Shown here: positions 15,775 to 25,660 of the stretch, one piece after another | Layout: each line of letters begins with the position of its first letter | How positions within the stretch are numbered: the stretch's first letter is position 1 | Assembly (NCBI GenBank): GCA_963707065.1 | Contig: CAVPPJ010000052.1 | Span: forward strand, 1-64,000 | Reading direction: 5' to 3' | Length of the DNA stretch: 64,000 nucleotides | DNA from: Palsa-506 sp963707065 | GTDB taxonomy: Bacteria > Actinomycetota > Actinomycetes > Streptosporangiales > Streptosporangiaceae | Notes under the pieces: generated by a model | Databases searched by the model: none | Seen by the model: only the letters and a program-made list of their open reading frames with translations | What the model was told of the DNA's origin: nothing | Program-made: the position numbers and the translations under genes

Positions 15775-17847
15775 ATGACGCCGCAGGAACCGCCCGAGGT
15801 CGCCGCGCTGCTGCAGCGCAGCAACCGGCTCGGCGCCGATCCGCGCAACACCAACTACGCCGGCGGCAACACCTCGGCGAAGGGCGAGGCGGCCGACCCG
15901 GTCACCGGCCAGCCAGTGCAGCTGCTCTGGGTCAAGGGCTCCGGCGGCGATCTCGGCACCCTGACCGCGGCCGGCCTCACGGTACTGCGGCTGGACCGGC
16001 TCCGCGCGCTGCCCGGCGTCTACCCGGGCGCCGGGCGCGAGGATGAGATGGTGGCGGCGTTCGACTACTGCCTGCATGGCCTGGGCGGGGTGGCGGGGCC
16101 GGCCATGGGGCGCGGCCCCGCGCCGTCCATCGACACCGCGATGCACGGGCTGCTCGACCTGCCGCACGTCGACCACCTGCACCCCGATTCCGGCATCGCG
16201 CTCGCCACCGCCGCCGACGGCGAGGCGCTCACCCGCGCGTGTTTCGGCGACCGGGTCGGCTGGCTGCCGTGGCGGCGGCCGGGGTTCCAGCTCGGCCTCG
16301 ATATCGCCGAGTTCCAGCGGGCCAGCCCGGCGGCGATCGGCGTGATACTCGGCGGGCACGGGATCACGGCCTGGGGCGCGAGCAGCGCGCAGTGCGAGGC
16401 AAACTCGCTCGAGATCATCGGCGCCGCGCAGCGGTTTCTCGACGAGACGGGGCGCCCGGATCCGTTCGGCCCGGTGCTGGCCGGCTACCAGCCGCTGCCC
16501 GCCGCCGAGCGCCGCGCCCGCGCCGCCGAGCTGGCGCCCGTCCTCCGGGGGCTGGCCGCCACCGACCATCCCCAGGTCGGGCATTTCACCGACAACGACG
16601 CCGTGCTCGGCTTCCTGGCCAGTTCCCGGCACCGGGAGCTGGCCGCGCGCGGCACCTCATGCCCGGATCATTTCCTGCGCACGAAGATCGCGCCGCTAGT
16701 ACTCGACCTGCCCCCTTCGGCCTCTATGGATTTGGTACGCAGCAGGCTCCTGGAACTGCACGCGGTATACCGCGAGGAGTACCGGGCTTACTACCAGCGG
16801 CAGGCCGGCCCGTCGTCCCCGCCGATGCGCGGCGCCGATCCGGCGATTGTCCTGGTGCCCGGGGTCGGGATGTTCAGCTACGGGGCGGACAAGCAGACGG
16901 CGCGGGTGGCCGGGGAGTTCTACGTCAACGCGATCAACGTGATGCGCGGCGCCGAGTCGGTGTCCGCCTACGCCCCGATCAGCGAGGCGGAGAAGTTCCG
17001 GATCGAGTACTGGGAGCTGGAGGAGGCCAAGCTGCGCCGGCGGCCGAAGCCGCGGCCGCTGGCAACCCGGATCGCGCTGGTCACCGGCGGCGGGTCCGGG
17101 ATCGGCCGGGCCACCGCGCGGCGGCTGGCCGCCGAGGGAGCCTGCGTGGTGGTGGCCGACCGGGACGGCGACGCCGCCCGGCAGGTAGCCGCGGACATCG
17201 GCTCCGCCGACGTAGCGGTCGGCGTTACCTCGGACGTGACCAGCGAGGACGGCGTCGCGGCGGCGCTGTGCGGGGCGGCCCTCGCGTTCGGCGGCGTGGA
17301 CCTCGTGGTCAACAACGCCGGGCTGTCCGTCTCCAGGCCGCTGCTGGACACCACCACGGCCGACTGGGACCTCCAGCATGACGTGATGGCCAGGGGATCC
17401 TTCCTGGTCTCCCGGGAGGCCGCGCGCGTCATGCGGGCGCAGGGCACGGGCGGCGACATCGTCTACATCTGCAGCAAGAATTCCGTCGCGGCCGGGCCGG
17501 CCAACATCGCCTACAGCGCGGCCAAGGCCGACCAGGCGCACCAGGTCCGGCTGCTGGCCGCCGAGCTCGGCGAGCTCGGCATCCGGGTAAACGGCATCAA
17601 CCCGGATGGCGTCGTACGGGGCTCCGGCATCTTCGCCGGCGGCTGGGGCGCGCAGCGGGCGGCCGTCTACGGGGTGCCCGAGGAGGAACTCGGCGCGTTC
17701 TACGCCCGCCGGACCCTGCTCAAGCTCGAGGTACTGCCCGAGCACGTCGCCGCCGCCGTGGTGGCGCTGACGGCGGGCGAACTGCCGGTGACCACGGGCC
17801 TGCACATCCCGGTCGATGGCGGGGTGGCGGCGGCGTTCCTGCGATGA
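15775..17847 (+). CDS. rhaD: Bifunctional rhamnulose-1-phosphate aldolase / short-chain dehydrogenase
   Basis: A 690-residue two-domain enzyme. The N-terminal class II aldolase domain (about 1-410) has NTNYAGGNTSAKGE, the zinc-binding VDHLHPDSGIAL, and GVILGGHGITAWG; it splits L-rhamnulose-1-phosphate into dihydroxyacetone phosphate and L-lactaldehyde. The C-terminal SDR domain (about 430-690) has ALVTGGGSGIGRATA, VVNNAGLSVS and the active-site YSAAKADQAHQ, and would oxidise or reduce the lactaldehyde. The fusion is a known actinobacterial/Bacillus (YuxG-like) form. A strong AAGGAGG lies upstream. Its stop codon overlaps a 21-codon mini-ORF that leads into rhaB, so the two are probably translationally coupled. 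Confidence 0.95.
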   Translation: MTPQEPPEVAALLQRSNRLGADPRNTNYAGGNTSAKGEAADPVTGQPVQLLWVKGSGGDLGTLTAAGLTVLRLDRLRALPGVYPGAGREDEMVAAFDYCLHGLGGVAGPAMGRGPAPSIDTAMHGLLDLPHVDHLHPDSGIALATAADGEALTRACFGDRVGWLPWRRPGFQLGLDIAEFQRASPAAIGVILGGHGITAWGASSAQCEANSLEIIGAAQRFLDETGRPDPFGPVLAGYQPLPAAERRARAAELAPVLRGLAATDHPQVGHFTDNDAVLGFLASSRHRELAARGTSCPDHFLRTKIAPLVLDLPPSASMDLVRSRLLELHAVYREEYRAYYQRQAGPSSPPMRGADPAIVLVPGVGMFSYGADKQTARVAGEFYVNAINVMRGAESVSAYAPISEAEKFRIEYWELEEAKLRRRPKPRPLATRIALVTGGGSGIGRATARRLAAEGACVVVADRDGDAARQVAADIGSADVAVGVTSDVTSEDGVAAALCGAALAFGGVDLVVNNAGLSVSRPLLDTTTADWDLQHDVMARGSFLVSREAARVMRAQGTGGDIVYICSKNSVAAGPANIAYSAAKADQAHQVRLLAAELGELGIRVNGINPDGVVRGSGIFAGGWGAQRAAVYGVPEEELGAFYARRTLLKLEVLPEHVAAAVVALTAGELPVTTGLHIPVDGGVAAAFLR

Positions 17848-17905
17848 GCGCCGTACCCCGCCGCAGGCCGCCGGCCGGACCGCTGGCCGGGCGCCTGGTG
17901 ATCCG

Positions 17906-17909
<4 letters not shown>
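17844..17909 (+). CDS. 21-codon mini-ORF bridging rhaD and rhaB
   Basis: Its ATG overlaps the rhaD stop as ATGA and its TGA overlaps the rhaB start as GTGA. The peptide (MSAVPRRRPPAGPLAGRLVI and a final R) is basic and unlike any protein I know. Its exact junctions with both neighbours suggest a translational-coupling leader that carries ribosomes across the 58-base gap. It may equally be fortuitous in GC-rich DNA. Confidence 0.35.
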
Positions 17910-19380
<1,471 letters not shown>

Positions 19381-19384
<4 letters not shown>

Positions 19385-19410
19385 CACGTTCCAAGAGCGG
19401 ACCAGACACT
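19381..19410 (+). promoter_or_regulatory. LacI-type operator and candidate promoter before the regulator
   Basis: TTGACACGTTCCAA is a near-palindrome sharing the TTGA-ACGTTCCA core with the site upstream of rhaI. Its TTGACA could serve as a -35 box, with GACACT eighteen bases further on as a weak -10. This would give the regulator gene its own autoregulated promoter inside the end of rhaB. Confidence 0.45.
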
Positions 19411-19435
19411 GTCAGTCTCATCAGGGAGGACGTCG

Positions 19436-20467
19436 GTGAACGCGCCGGTCAGCATCAGGGAAGTCGCGGCGCGCGCCGGCGTCTCGGTGGGCACCGTGTC
19501 CAACGTGCTCAACCGGCCGGAAATCGTGGCGCTGTCTACCCGCGAGCCGGGTGCACGAGGCGATCAAGGAGCTCGGCTTCGTCCGGAACGAGTCGGCCCG
19601 GCAGCTGCGCGCGGGCCGCAGCCGGATCATCGGCCTGGTGGTGCTGGACGTGGCGAACCCGTTCTTCACCGACGTGGCCCGCGGCGTGGAAGACGAGGCG
19701 AGCAGGGCCGGGCTAGCCGTCATCTTGTGCAACAGCGATGACCAGCTGCCGAAAGAGACGCGCTACCTGGAACTGCTGGAGGAGCACCGGGTCCAGGGCA
19801 TCCTGATCACCCCGGTGGCCGGCGCCGACGAGCGGCTCGCGCTGCTGCAGCGGCGCGGCACGCCGGTGGTCCTGGTCGACGCCACGTCGCCGTCCGGCGG
19901 GCAGTGCTCGGTCGCCGTCGACGACGTCCTCGGCGGCGATGTCGCGATGTCCCACCTGATCGACGGCGGCCATCAGCGGCTTGCCTACATCGGCGGGCCG
20001 CTCAGCATCCGGCAGGTCGCCGACCGCCGCGACGGCGCGCTCCGGGCCCTGGCCCGGGCCGGGCGGGCACCCGCGGCCCTGCAGATGATCGAGACCCGCG
20101 CGCTGAACGCGTACGCCGGGCAGCAGGCCGGCGCGGCGATCGCGGCGCAGCCGGCCTGCGCCGGCCGACCGGGGCCTTCTGCGCTAACGACCTGATCGCG
20201 CTCGGCCTGCTGCAGGAGATGACCCGCCGCGGGATCGGGGTCCCCGGGGACATCGCCATCGTCGGGTACGACGACATCGACTTCGCCGCCGCCGCGGCCG
20301 TGCCGCTCTCCTCGGTCCGCCAGCCCCGCCAGCAGCTCGGCCGCACCGCCGCCCAGCTGCTGCTGGCGGAAACACTGGCCAGCGACGCGCACACGCACCG
20401 GCAGGTGACGTTCAAGCCCGAACTCGAGATACGCCAGTCCAGCGGCGCCATCCGGACGGACGCCTAG
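19436..20467 (+). pseudogene. LacI-family transcriptional regulator, broken by two frameshifts
   Basis: Read across frames, this is a full-length LacI/GalR-type repressor of about 343 residues. The GTG start (after GGGAGGA) gives the HTH VSIREVAARAGVSVGTVSNV. An extra C in the run near 19553 (gagccgggtg) shifts frame, after which VHEAIKELGFVRNESARQLR, GLVVLDVANPFFTDVARGVE and HLIDGGHQRLAYIGGP continue. A second indel near 20155 returns to the first frame for TGAFCANDLIALGLLQEMT and IAIVGYDDIDFAAAA. Total span is exactly the family length. Position after rhaB and matching operators suggest it controlled rhamnose genes. As given it cannot make an intact protein; sequencing error is a real alternative. 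Confidence 0.85.
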
Positions 20468-20510
20468 CCGCGCCAGCGCCGGCGGCCCCGGCCGGCCAGG
20501 GAGGTACATC

Positions 20511-22991
20511 GTGACGATCGACCCGATGAAGACCGGCGGGGCTGCCCCGAGCCGGGCGCAGGTAGTAATCGTCGGCGGCGGGGTGATCGGCTGCAGCATC
20601 GCGTACCACCTTGCGCACCTGGGCTGGACTGACGTGGTACTGCTGGAGCAGCATCAGCTGACCGCCGGGACGACCTGGCACGCTGCCGGGCTGATCACCT
20701 CGGCCGGGATGACGGACGAGACGTCCCTGTTCTTCAGCCGGTACTCGCGTGACCTGTATGCCCGGCTGGAGCAGGAGACGGGGCATTCCACCGGGTTTCG
20801 CGCCGTCGGGCATATCTCGCTGGCCACCACCCCGCGACGGCGCGAGGCGCTGCGGCGCGAAGGTGCCTGGATGCACGGATTCGGCGTCGACGACGTGGAG
20901 ATCTCGCCGCGGGAGCTGGCCGGGATGTGGCCGCTGGCCCGCACCGACGACGTGCTGTCCGCCTTCTATGTCGCCGACGAGGGCAGGGCCGACCCGGTAG
21001 GCGTGGCCACGTCGCTGGCCAAGGGCGCCCGGCAGCTGGGCGTCCGGGTCGTCGAGGGGGTGGCCGCGACCGGCGTCGAGACCCGCGGCCGGCGGGTCTG
21101 CGCGGTGCGCACCGAGGCGGGCCGGATCGAGACCGAGGTGGTGGTGAACGCGGCCGGCATGTGGGCGCGGCAGTTCGGGGCGCTGGCCGGGGTCCAGGTG
21201 CCCCTGCAGGCGGCCGAGCATTACTACCTGCTGACCGCCGAGGTGCCCGGGATGAGCCAGGACCTGCCGGTCATCGAGGATCCGGACAACTACGGGTACC
21301 TGCGGCCCGAGGGCGACGGCATGCTGGTCGGCCTGTTCGAGCCCGTCGGCGCGCCGTGGTCCCTGGACGGCGTGCCCAGGGAGTTCTCGTTCGGCACCCT
21401 GCCGCCGGACTGGGAGCGGATGGAGCCGTACCTGGCCGGGGCGATGAACCGGGTACCGTCGCTGCCGGAGATCGGGATACGGACGTTCTTCTGCGGGCCG
21501 GAGTCGTTCACCTCCGACATCCGGCCGCTGCTCGGCCCGGCCCCCGAGCTGGACGGCTATTTCGTCGCGGCGGGCCTGAACTCACTCGGCATCCTGTCCG
21601 GCGGCGGGGTCGGCAAGATGCTCGCGCACTGGATCGTGGACGGCGTGCCGCCGGTCGACGCCACCGGCGTCGCCATCGACCGGACCGCGGCGTATGAGAC
21701 GTCGCGGCGGTTCCGGGCCGAGCGCACCGTGGAGCAGCTCGGGGTGCTGTTCGGGGACGGCGTCTGGCCGGCCTGGAAGCCGTCCACCGGGCGGGACGTG
21801 CGCCGGTCCGTGCTGCACGAGCGGCTGGTCGCGGCCGGCGGTCACTTCGCCGCCTCGGCGGGCTGGGAGTTCGCCGAGTGGTTCGCCGGCCCGGGGGAGG
21901 AGCCGGTGAGCATCCTGGACTACCGGCGCCAGGATTCGCACGCGATCGTCGGGCGCGAGCACGCCGCGGTGCGCGAGGCCGCGGGCGTGCTCGACATGAG
22001 CCTGATGGCGAAGCTCATGGTGCAGGGACCGGGAGCGGCGGCGGTGCTGAGCCGGCTGTCAGCCAACGACGTGACCCTCGGCCCGGGCCGGATCGTCTAT
22101 ACCCAGTGGCTCAACGAGGCGGCCGGCATCGTCGCGGACGTCACGGTGACCTGCCTGGAGCCGGAGAAGTTCCTGGTGGTGGCCAGTGACATCATTCACC
22201 GCAGGATCGAGCCGCTGATCAGGCGGGCGACGCGGCCGGGCGAGATCGTCACGGTCACCGATGTCACCTCGGGCACGACCCTGCTGTCAGTGCAGGGCCC
22301 CGCGTCGCGGGAGCTGATCACCCGGCTTACCGATGCCGACCTGTCCAATGCGGCGTTTCCCTACCTGACCGCGCGGCATATCCACGTCGGCTACGCGCCG
22401 GTACTGGCCATCCGCGTCACCTACGTCGGCGAGCTTGGCTGGGAGCTGCATGTGCCGGCCGAGTACGCGCTCGGCGTGTACGACGACCTGATGGCCGCCG
22501 GCGGCGATCTCGGCTTCCGGCCGGTCGGCCTGTCGGCCATGTCCGGCCTGCGGCTGGAGAAGGGCTACCGCGACATGGGCGTGGACATCGACAACACCGA
22601 CAACCCGCTGGAAGCCGGGCTCGGCTTCGCCGTGGCGTGGGACAAGCCCGGCGGGTTCACCGGCCGTCACGCGCTGCTCCGGGCGCGGGCCGAGGGACCG
22701 CCCCGCAGCCGCGTCGTCAGCCTGCTCGCCGAGGACCCTGGCGTCGATCTTTTCGGCAACGAGCCGGTGCTCCTCGATGGCCAGTGGGCCGGCTATGTCC
22801 GCGCCGCGGCTTACGGCTACACAGTCGGCGGCGCGGTCGGGCTGGCCCAGGTGGCCCATCGCGACGGGGTCACCGGCCCGTGGCTGAAAAGCGGCAACTT
22901 CCGGGTGCGCACCCCGGCCGGCGACGTGCCCGCCCGGCTGCAGATCGCCCCGTTCTACGATCCGCAGCGGCTGCGGATCCTGGACCAGTAA
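20511..22991 (+). CDS. FAD-dependent oxidoreductase/GcvT fusion (dimethylglycine or sarcosine dehydrogenase-like)
   Basis: An 826-residue fusion. Residues 15-390 are a DAO-type flavoprotein with VVIVGGGVIGCSIAYHL for the FAD ADP-moiety and GTTWHAAGL, where His is the covalent-flavin position in mammalian dimethylglycine and sarcosine dehydrogenases. A short FAO_M linker domain follows (to about 440). The C-terminal GCV_T and GCV_T_C domains (about 450-820; VLDMSLMAKLMVQGPGA, RVTYVGELGWELHVP) bind tetrahydrofolate and take up the released one-carbon unit. It would oxidatively demethylate a glycine-betaine-derived N-methyl amine. It stands alone after the rhamnose operon on the same strand; functional link to that operon is not evident. 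Confidence 0.9.
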   Translation: MTIDPMKTGGAAPSRAQVVIVGGGVIGCSIAYHLAHLGWTDVVLLEQHQLTAGTTWHAAGLITSAGMTDETSLFFSRYSRDLYARLEQETGHSTGFRAVGHISLATTPRRREALRREGAWMHGFGVDDVEISPRELAGMWPLARTDDVLSAFYVADEGRADPVGVATSLAKGARQLGVRVVEGVAATGVETRGRRVCAVRTEAGRIETEVVVNAAGMWARQFGALAGVQVPLQAAEHYYLLTAEVPGMSQDLPVIEDPDNYGYLRPEGDGMLVGLFEPVGAPWSLDGVPREFSFGTLPPDWERMEPYLAGAMNRVPSLPEIGIRTFFCGPESFTSDIRPLLGPAPELDGYFVAAGLNSLGILSGGGVGKMLAHWIVDGVPPVDATGVAIDRTAAYETSRRFRAERTVEQLGVLFGDGVWPAWKPSTGRDVRRSVLHERLVAAGGHFAASAGWEFAEWFAGPGEEPVSILDYRRQDSHAIVGREHAAVREAAGVLDMSLMAKLMVQGPGAAAVLSRLSANDVTLGPGRIVYTQWLNEAAGIVADVTVTCLEPEKFLVVASDIIHRRIEPLIRRATRPGEIVTVTDVTSGTTLLSVQGPASRELITRLTDADLSNAAFPYLTARHIHVGYAPVLAIRVTYVGELGWELHVPAEYALGVYDDLMAAGGDLGFRPVGLSAMSGLRLEKGYRDMGVDIDNTDNPLEAGLGFAVAWDKPGGFTGRHALLRARAEGPPRSRVVSLLAEDPGVDLFGNEPVLLDGQWAGYVRAAAYGYTVGGAVGLAQVAHRDGVTGPWLKSGNFRVRTPAGDVPARLQIAPFYDPQRLRILDQ

Positions 22992-23020
22992 GCGCAGGAG
23001 CGTTCCGGCGGGGGAAGCCC

Positions 23021-23076
23021 GGTCCGGCGGGAGGAGTCCGGTCCGGCGGGAGGAGTCCGGTCCGGCGGGAGGATCC
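23021..23076. repeat. 19-bp tandem repeat, three copies
   Basis: Three head-to-tail copies of GGTCCGGCGGGAGGAGTCC (last copy lacks one base), preceded by a degenerate fourth. They fill the gap between the flavoprotein stop and the lepB stop on the opposite strand, so they sit between convergent genes. Confidence 0.8.
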
Positions 23077-23091
23077 TGGCCGGGGGTGCCG

Positions 23092-23979
23092 CTATCTGGA
23101 ACGGCGCCGCTTGCGCCGGCGGCGGCGCGCCCAGGCCAGCGGCGCGGCGCCCAGCAGGCTGAGGGCGACCGGGCCTGCCGGCGCCGTGGCAGCGGCGGCG
23201 GCGTGGCTGAAGGCAGCCTGCTCGAATGTCGCCGGGATGGGCAGGATCCGCCATCTGCTCAGCGGCCAAACGATCATGAACGCCCGCCCGATCACCGAGC
23301 TCTCCGGGATGGCGCCGCCGCCCGGGGCGTCACGGTGCAGCCGGGAATCCTCGGATACCTCCCGGTGATCACCCATCACCCACAGGTGGCCGGGGGGCAC
23401 CTTGACGCTGAACCGGGAGGAGCCGACCGGAATCGATGACGGCGAGTTCCCCGGATACAGGTAAGACGACTCATGCAGGGCCACGCCGTTCACCGTGACC
23501 AGGCCCTGGGCGTTGCAGCACGCCACCCGGTCACCGGGCAGCCCGATCACCCGCTTGACATAATCATCGTTAGGCAGGTCGACGCCGAACAGCCCGACGA
23601 CCGAGTGCCAGAGGCGGACTAGCGGCTCGGGCGAGGAAGGCGACGGCGCCAGCCACGAGCCGGTGCCGTTGAACACCACGATGTCGCCCCGGTGGATGTC
23701 ACGGAAGTGGTAGACGAGCTTGTTGACCAGGAACCTGTCGCCGACATCGAGCGTGTTCTCCATTGACGACGACGGGACAAAGAAGGCCTGCACCACGTAC
23801 GTCTTGACCAGCAGCGCCAGCACGAGCGCAAGCACGATCAGGACCGGCAGCTCGGCCCGGATCGATCTGCGTTTCCGCGGCCTGGCGCGGCTGGCCCCGT
23901 TTCCCTGCGTTCGCTGCCCGGTTCCGGATGAGTCGGCCGGCTCCTGATCGCCGGCACCCCGGTCGTCGTCGTTGGTCAT
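23092..23979 (-). CDS. lepB: Signal peptidase I
   Basis: A 295-residue membrane-bound signal peptidase. After a charged cytosolic N-terminus comes one transmembrane helix (LPVLIVLALVLALLVKTYVV). Box B FVPSSSMENTL carries the catalytic Ser; GDRFLVNKLVYHF is box C; DDYVKRVIGLPGD is box D with the catalytic Lys; HLWVMGDHREVSEDSR is box E. A second helix and a strongly basic C-terminal tail (ARRRRRKRRRSR) follow, as in many actinobacterial paralogues. It cleaves signal peptides from exported preproteins on the outer membrane face. The ATG at 23979 is chosen because the longer frame runs through the tandem repeats upstream. Confidence 0.94.
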   Translation of the reverse strand: MTNDDDRGAGDQEPADSSGTGQRTQGNGASRARPRKRRSIRAELPVLIVLALVLALLVKTYVVQAFFVPSSSMENTLDVGDRFLVNKLVYHFRDIHRGDIVVFNGTGSWLAPSPSSPEPLVRLWHSVVGLFGVDLPNDDYVKRVIGLPGDRVACCNAQGLVTVNGVALHESSYLYPGNSPSSIPVGSSRFSVKVPPGHLWVMGDHREVSEDSRLHRDAPGGGAIPESSVIGRAFMIVWPLSRWRILPIPATFEQAAFSHAAAAATAPAGPVALSLLGAAPLAWARRRRRKRRRSR

Positions 23980-24028
23980 CGGTTCAGAGCCTAGTGCCGG
24001 CCGGCCAGGGCAAGGCGCAGGCTGTCGC

Positions 24029-24141
24029 GGAAGGCCGGCACGGCGGGTTGCGGAAGGCCGGCACGGCGGGTTGCGGAAGGCCGGCACGGCGGGTTGCGGA
24101 CGGCCGGCACGGCGGGTTGCGGAAGGCCGGCACGGCGGGCC
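24029..24141. repeat. 23-bp tandem repeat array, five copies
   Basis: Units begin GGAAGGCCGGCACGGCGGG and end TTGC, starting at 24029, 24052, 24075, 24098 (one substitution) and 24121 (partial). Each unit holds a GGCCGGCAC/GGCGGG palindromic core. The array lies in the roughly 320-base gap between divergent lepB and the ammonia-lyase gene, so it occupies their shared upstream region; no clear promoter elements are visible in it. Confidence 0.9.
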
Positions 24142-24299
24142 ACCGCCTGGCGCCGCGCCGTATGGCCGCGAAGATCCGGCGAACCGGACATGGCGTGCGG
24201 ATAAGAGCGAACGCGGCCGGCTGACCGACGACATCCGCAGCGGTTCCGGCGATGTGGCTGGGAACATTCGCTAGACCGGATATCGCGCTGTCCCTGACG

Positions 24300-25472
24300 A
24301 TGGACGATGTGACCATGACCCAAGTCCCGGCCGGGTTGCCGCGCTGGTATGCCCATCGCGGGGCCCGCGACTGGCGCTGCGCCGCCGCGCCGGCCGAGGC
24401 GCTCGCCTTCCACGCCGGCCTGCCCGGGTATGCCGCGACGCCGCTGGCCGAGCAGCCCGTGCTGGCCCGCGAGCTCAATGTCGCCCGGCTCTTCGTCAAG
24501 GACGAGTCCGCCCGGCTCGGCCTGCCAGCGTTCAAGGCCCTCGGCGCCTGCTGGGCGATCGCGCAGGTCCTCGCCGCCCGGGCCGGCCTGCGGGGCCCGC
24601 TGACCCTCGGCGCCCTGCGGGCCGCGGCCGCCGGGCATGACCTGACCCTGGTCACCGCCACTGACGGCAACCACGGCCGCGCGGTGGCCCGGTTCGCCGC
24701 CGCGATCGGCCTGCCCGCGCATGTGCTCGTGCCGCAGCTCATCCCGGCGGCCGCGGTCGCGGCGATCGCCGCCGAGGGCGCCATGGTGACCGCCGTGGCC
24801 GGCTCCTACGACGATGCCGTCGCCCAGGCCGCCCGGACGGCCGCCGCGGACGGGACCGCGGTGCTGGTGCAGGACATGGCCTGGCCTGGCTATGAGGAAG
24901 TGCCCGCCCGCATCGTCGAGGGCTACGGGACCATGCCCGCCGAGGTCGATGCGCAGCTTGCCAGCGCGGGTGTCGCCGGGCCGGACCTGGTGGTGGTGCC
25001 GGCCGGCGTCGGCTCACTTGCCCAGGCGATCATCACCCACTACCGCAGCCGCGCCGGGCAGCACCCCGCCGCCGTCCTGTGCGTCGAGCCGGAGGCCGCC
25101 GCGTGCGTGCTGGCGAGCCTCGAGGCCGGACGGCCAAGGTCGATTTCCACCGGCGCGACAAATATGGCTGGACTCAACTGCGGCACGCCATCCAGCCTGG
25201 CCTGGCCGTTCCTCCGGGACGGGCTCGATGCCGCGGTCGCCGTCCCAGACGACGCGGCCGCCCGCGCGGTTGCCGATCTCGGTGACCTTGGCGTGTCCTC
25301 AGGTGCCAGCGGCGCGGCGGCGCTGGCCGGCGCCCGGGCCGCGCTGACCGGGCCGGGCAGCGATACCCGCCGGGCTGTCCTCGGCGTCGGCGCCGACTCG
25401 GTGGTCGTGCTGCTGAGCACCGAGGGCCGCCCGGCCGCGAGGCCCGCCCGGCCGCCGGCCGAAGCCCGGTGA
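24300..25472 (+). CDS. dpaL: Diaminopropionate ammonia-lyase
   Basis: A fold-type II PLP enzyme of about 390 residues. PRWYAHRGARDWRCAAAPAE is the family N-terminus, and ESARLGLPAFKALGACWA contains the Schiff-base Lys. ATDGNHGRAVARFAA, QDMAWPGYEEVPARIVEGYG and VVVPAGVGSLAQAIITHY (phosphate loop) follow, with CVEPEAAACVLASLEAGRP and a C-terminal GADSVVVLLSTEG. The enzyme deaminates 2,3-diaminopropionate to pyruvate and ammonia. The start may be the ATG at 24300 or the one at 24315. The stop codon lies inside the first unit of a 29-bp tandem array, so the last residues (RPPAEAR) are repeat-encoded. Confidence 0.85.
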   Translation: MDDVTMTQVPAGLPRWYAHRGARDWRCAAAPAEALAFHAGLPGYAATPLAEQPVLARELNVARLFVKDESARLGLPAFKALGACWAIAQVLAARAGLRGPLTLGALRAAAAGHDLTLVTATDGNHGRAVARFAAAIGLPAHVLVPQLIPAAAVAAIAAEGAMVTAVAGSYDDAVAQAARTAAADGTAVLVQDMAWPGYEEVPARIVEGYGTMPAEVDAQLASAGVAGPDLVVVPAGVGSLAQAIITHYRSRAGQHPAAVLCVEPEAAACVLASLEAGRPRSISTGATNMAGLNCGTPSSLAWPFLRDGLDAAVAVPDDAAARAVADLGDLGVSSGASGAAALAGARAALTGPGSDTRRAVLGVGADSVVVLLSTEGRPAARPARPPAEAR

Positions 25473-25619
25473 CCGCCCGGCCGCCGGCCGAAGCCCGGTG
25501 ACTGCCCGGCTGCCGGCCGAAGCCCGGTGACTGCCCGGCTGCCGGCCGAAGCCCGGTGACTGCCCGGCTGCCGGCGGAACCCCGGTGACTGCCCGGCTGC
25601 CGGCGGAACCCCGGTGACC
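25446..25619. repeat. 29-bp tandem repeat array, six copies
   Basis: Six contiguous 29-base units, each starting GCCCGGCYGCCGGC and ending CCCGGTGACY. Copies 1-4 carry CGAAGC and copies 5-6 GGAACC in the middle. The first copy contains the ammonia-lyase stop codon, and every copy carries an equivalent TGA. The array ends about 40 bases upstream of the thioesterase start. It is a minisatellite likely to vary in copy number between strains. Confidence 0.95.
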
Positions 25620-25660
25620 GCCCGGCCCGCCCGCCCGGCCGCTGGCCGGCATCGGGGACA

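Noticed and set aside
24029..24141. Tandem repeats considered as a CRISPR array
   Set aside because: Units are contiguous with no spacers; the same holds for the 19-bp and 29-bp arrays.
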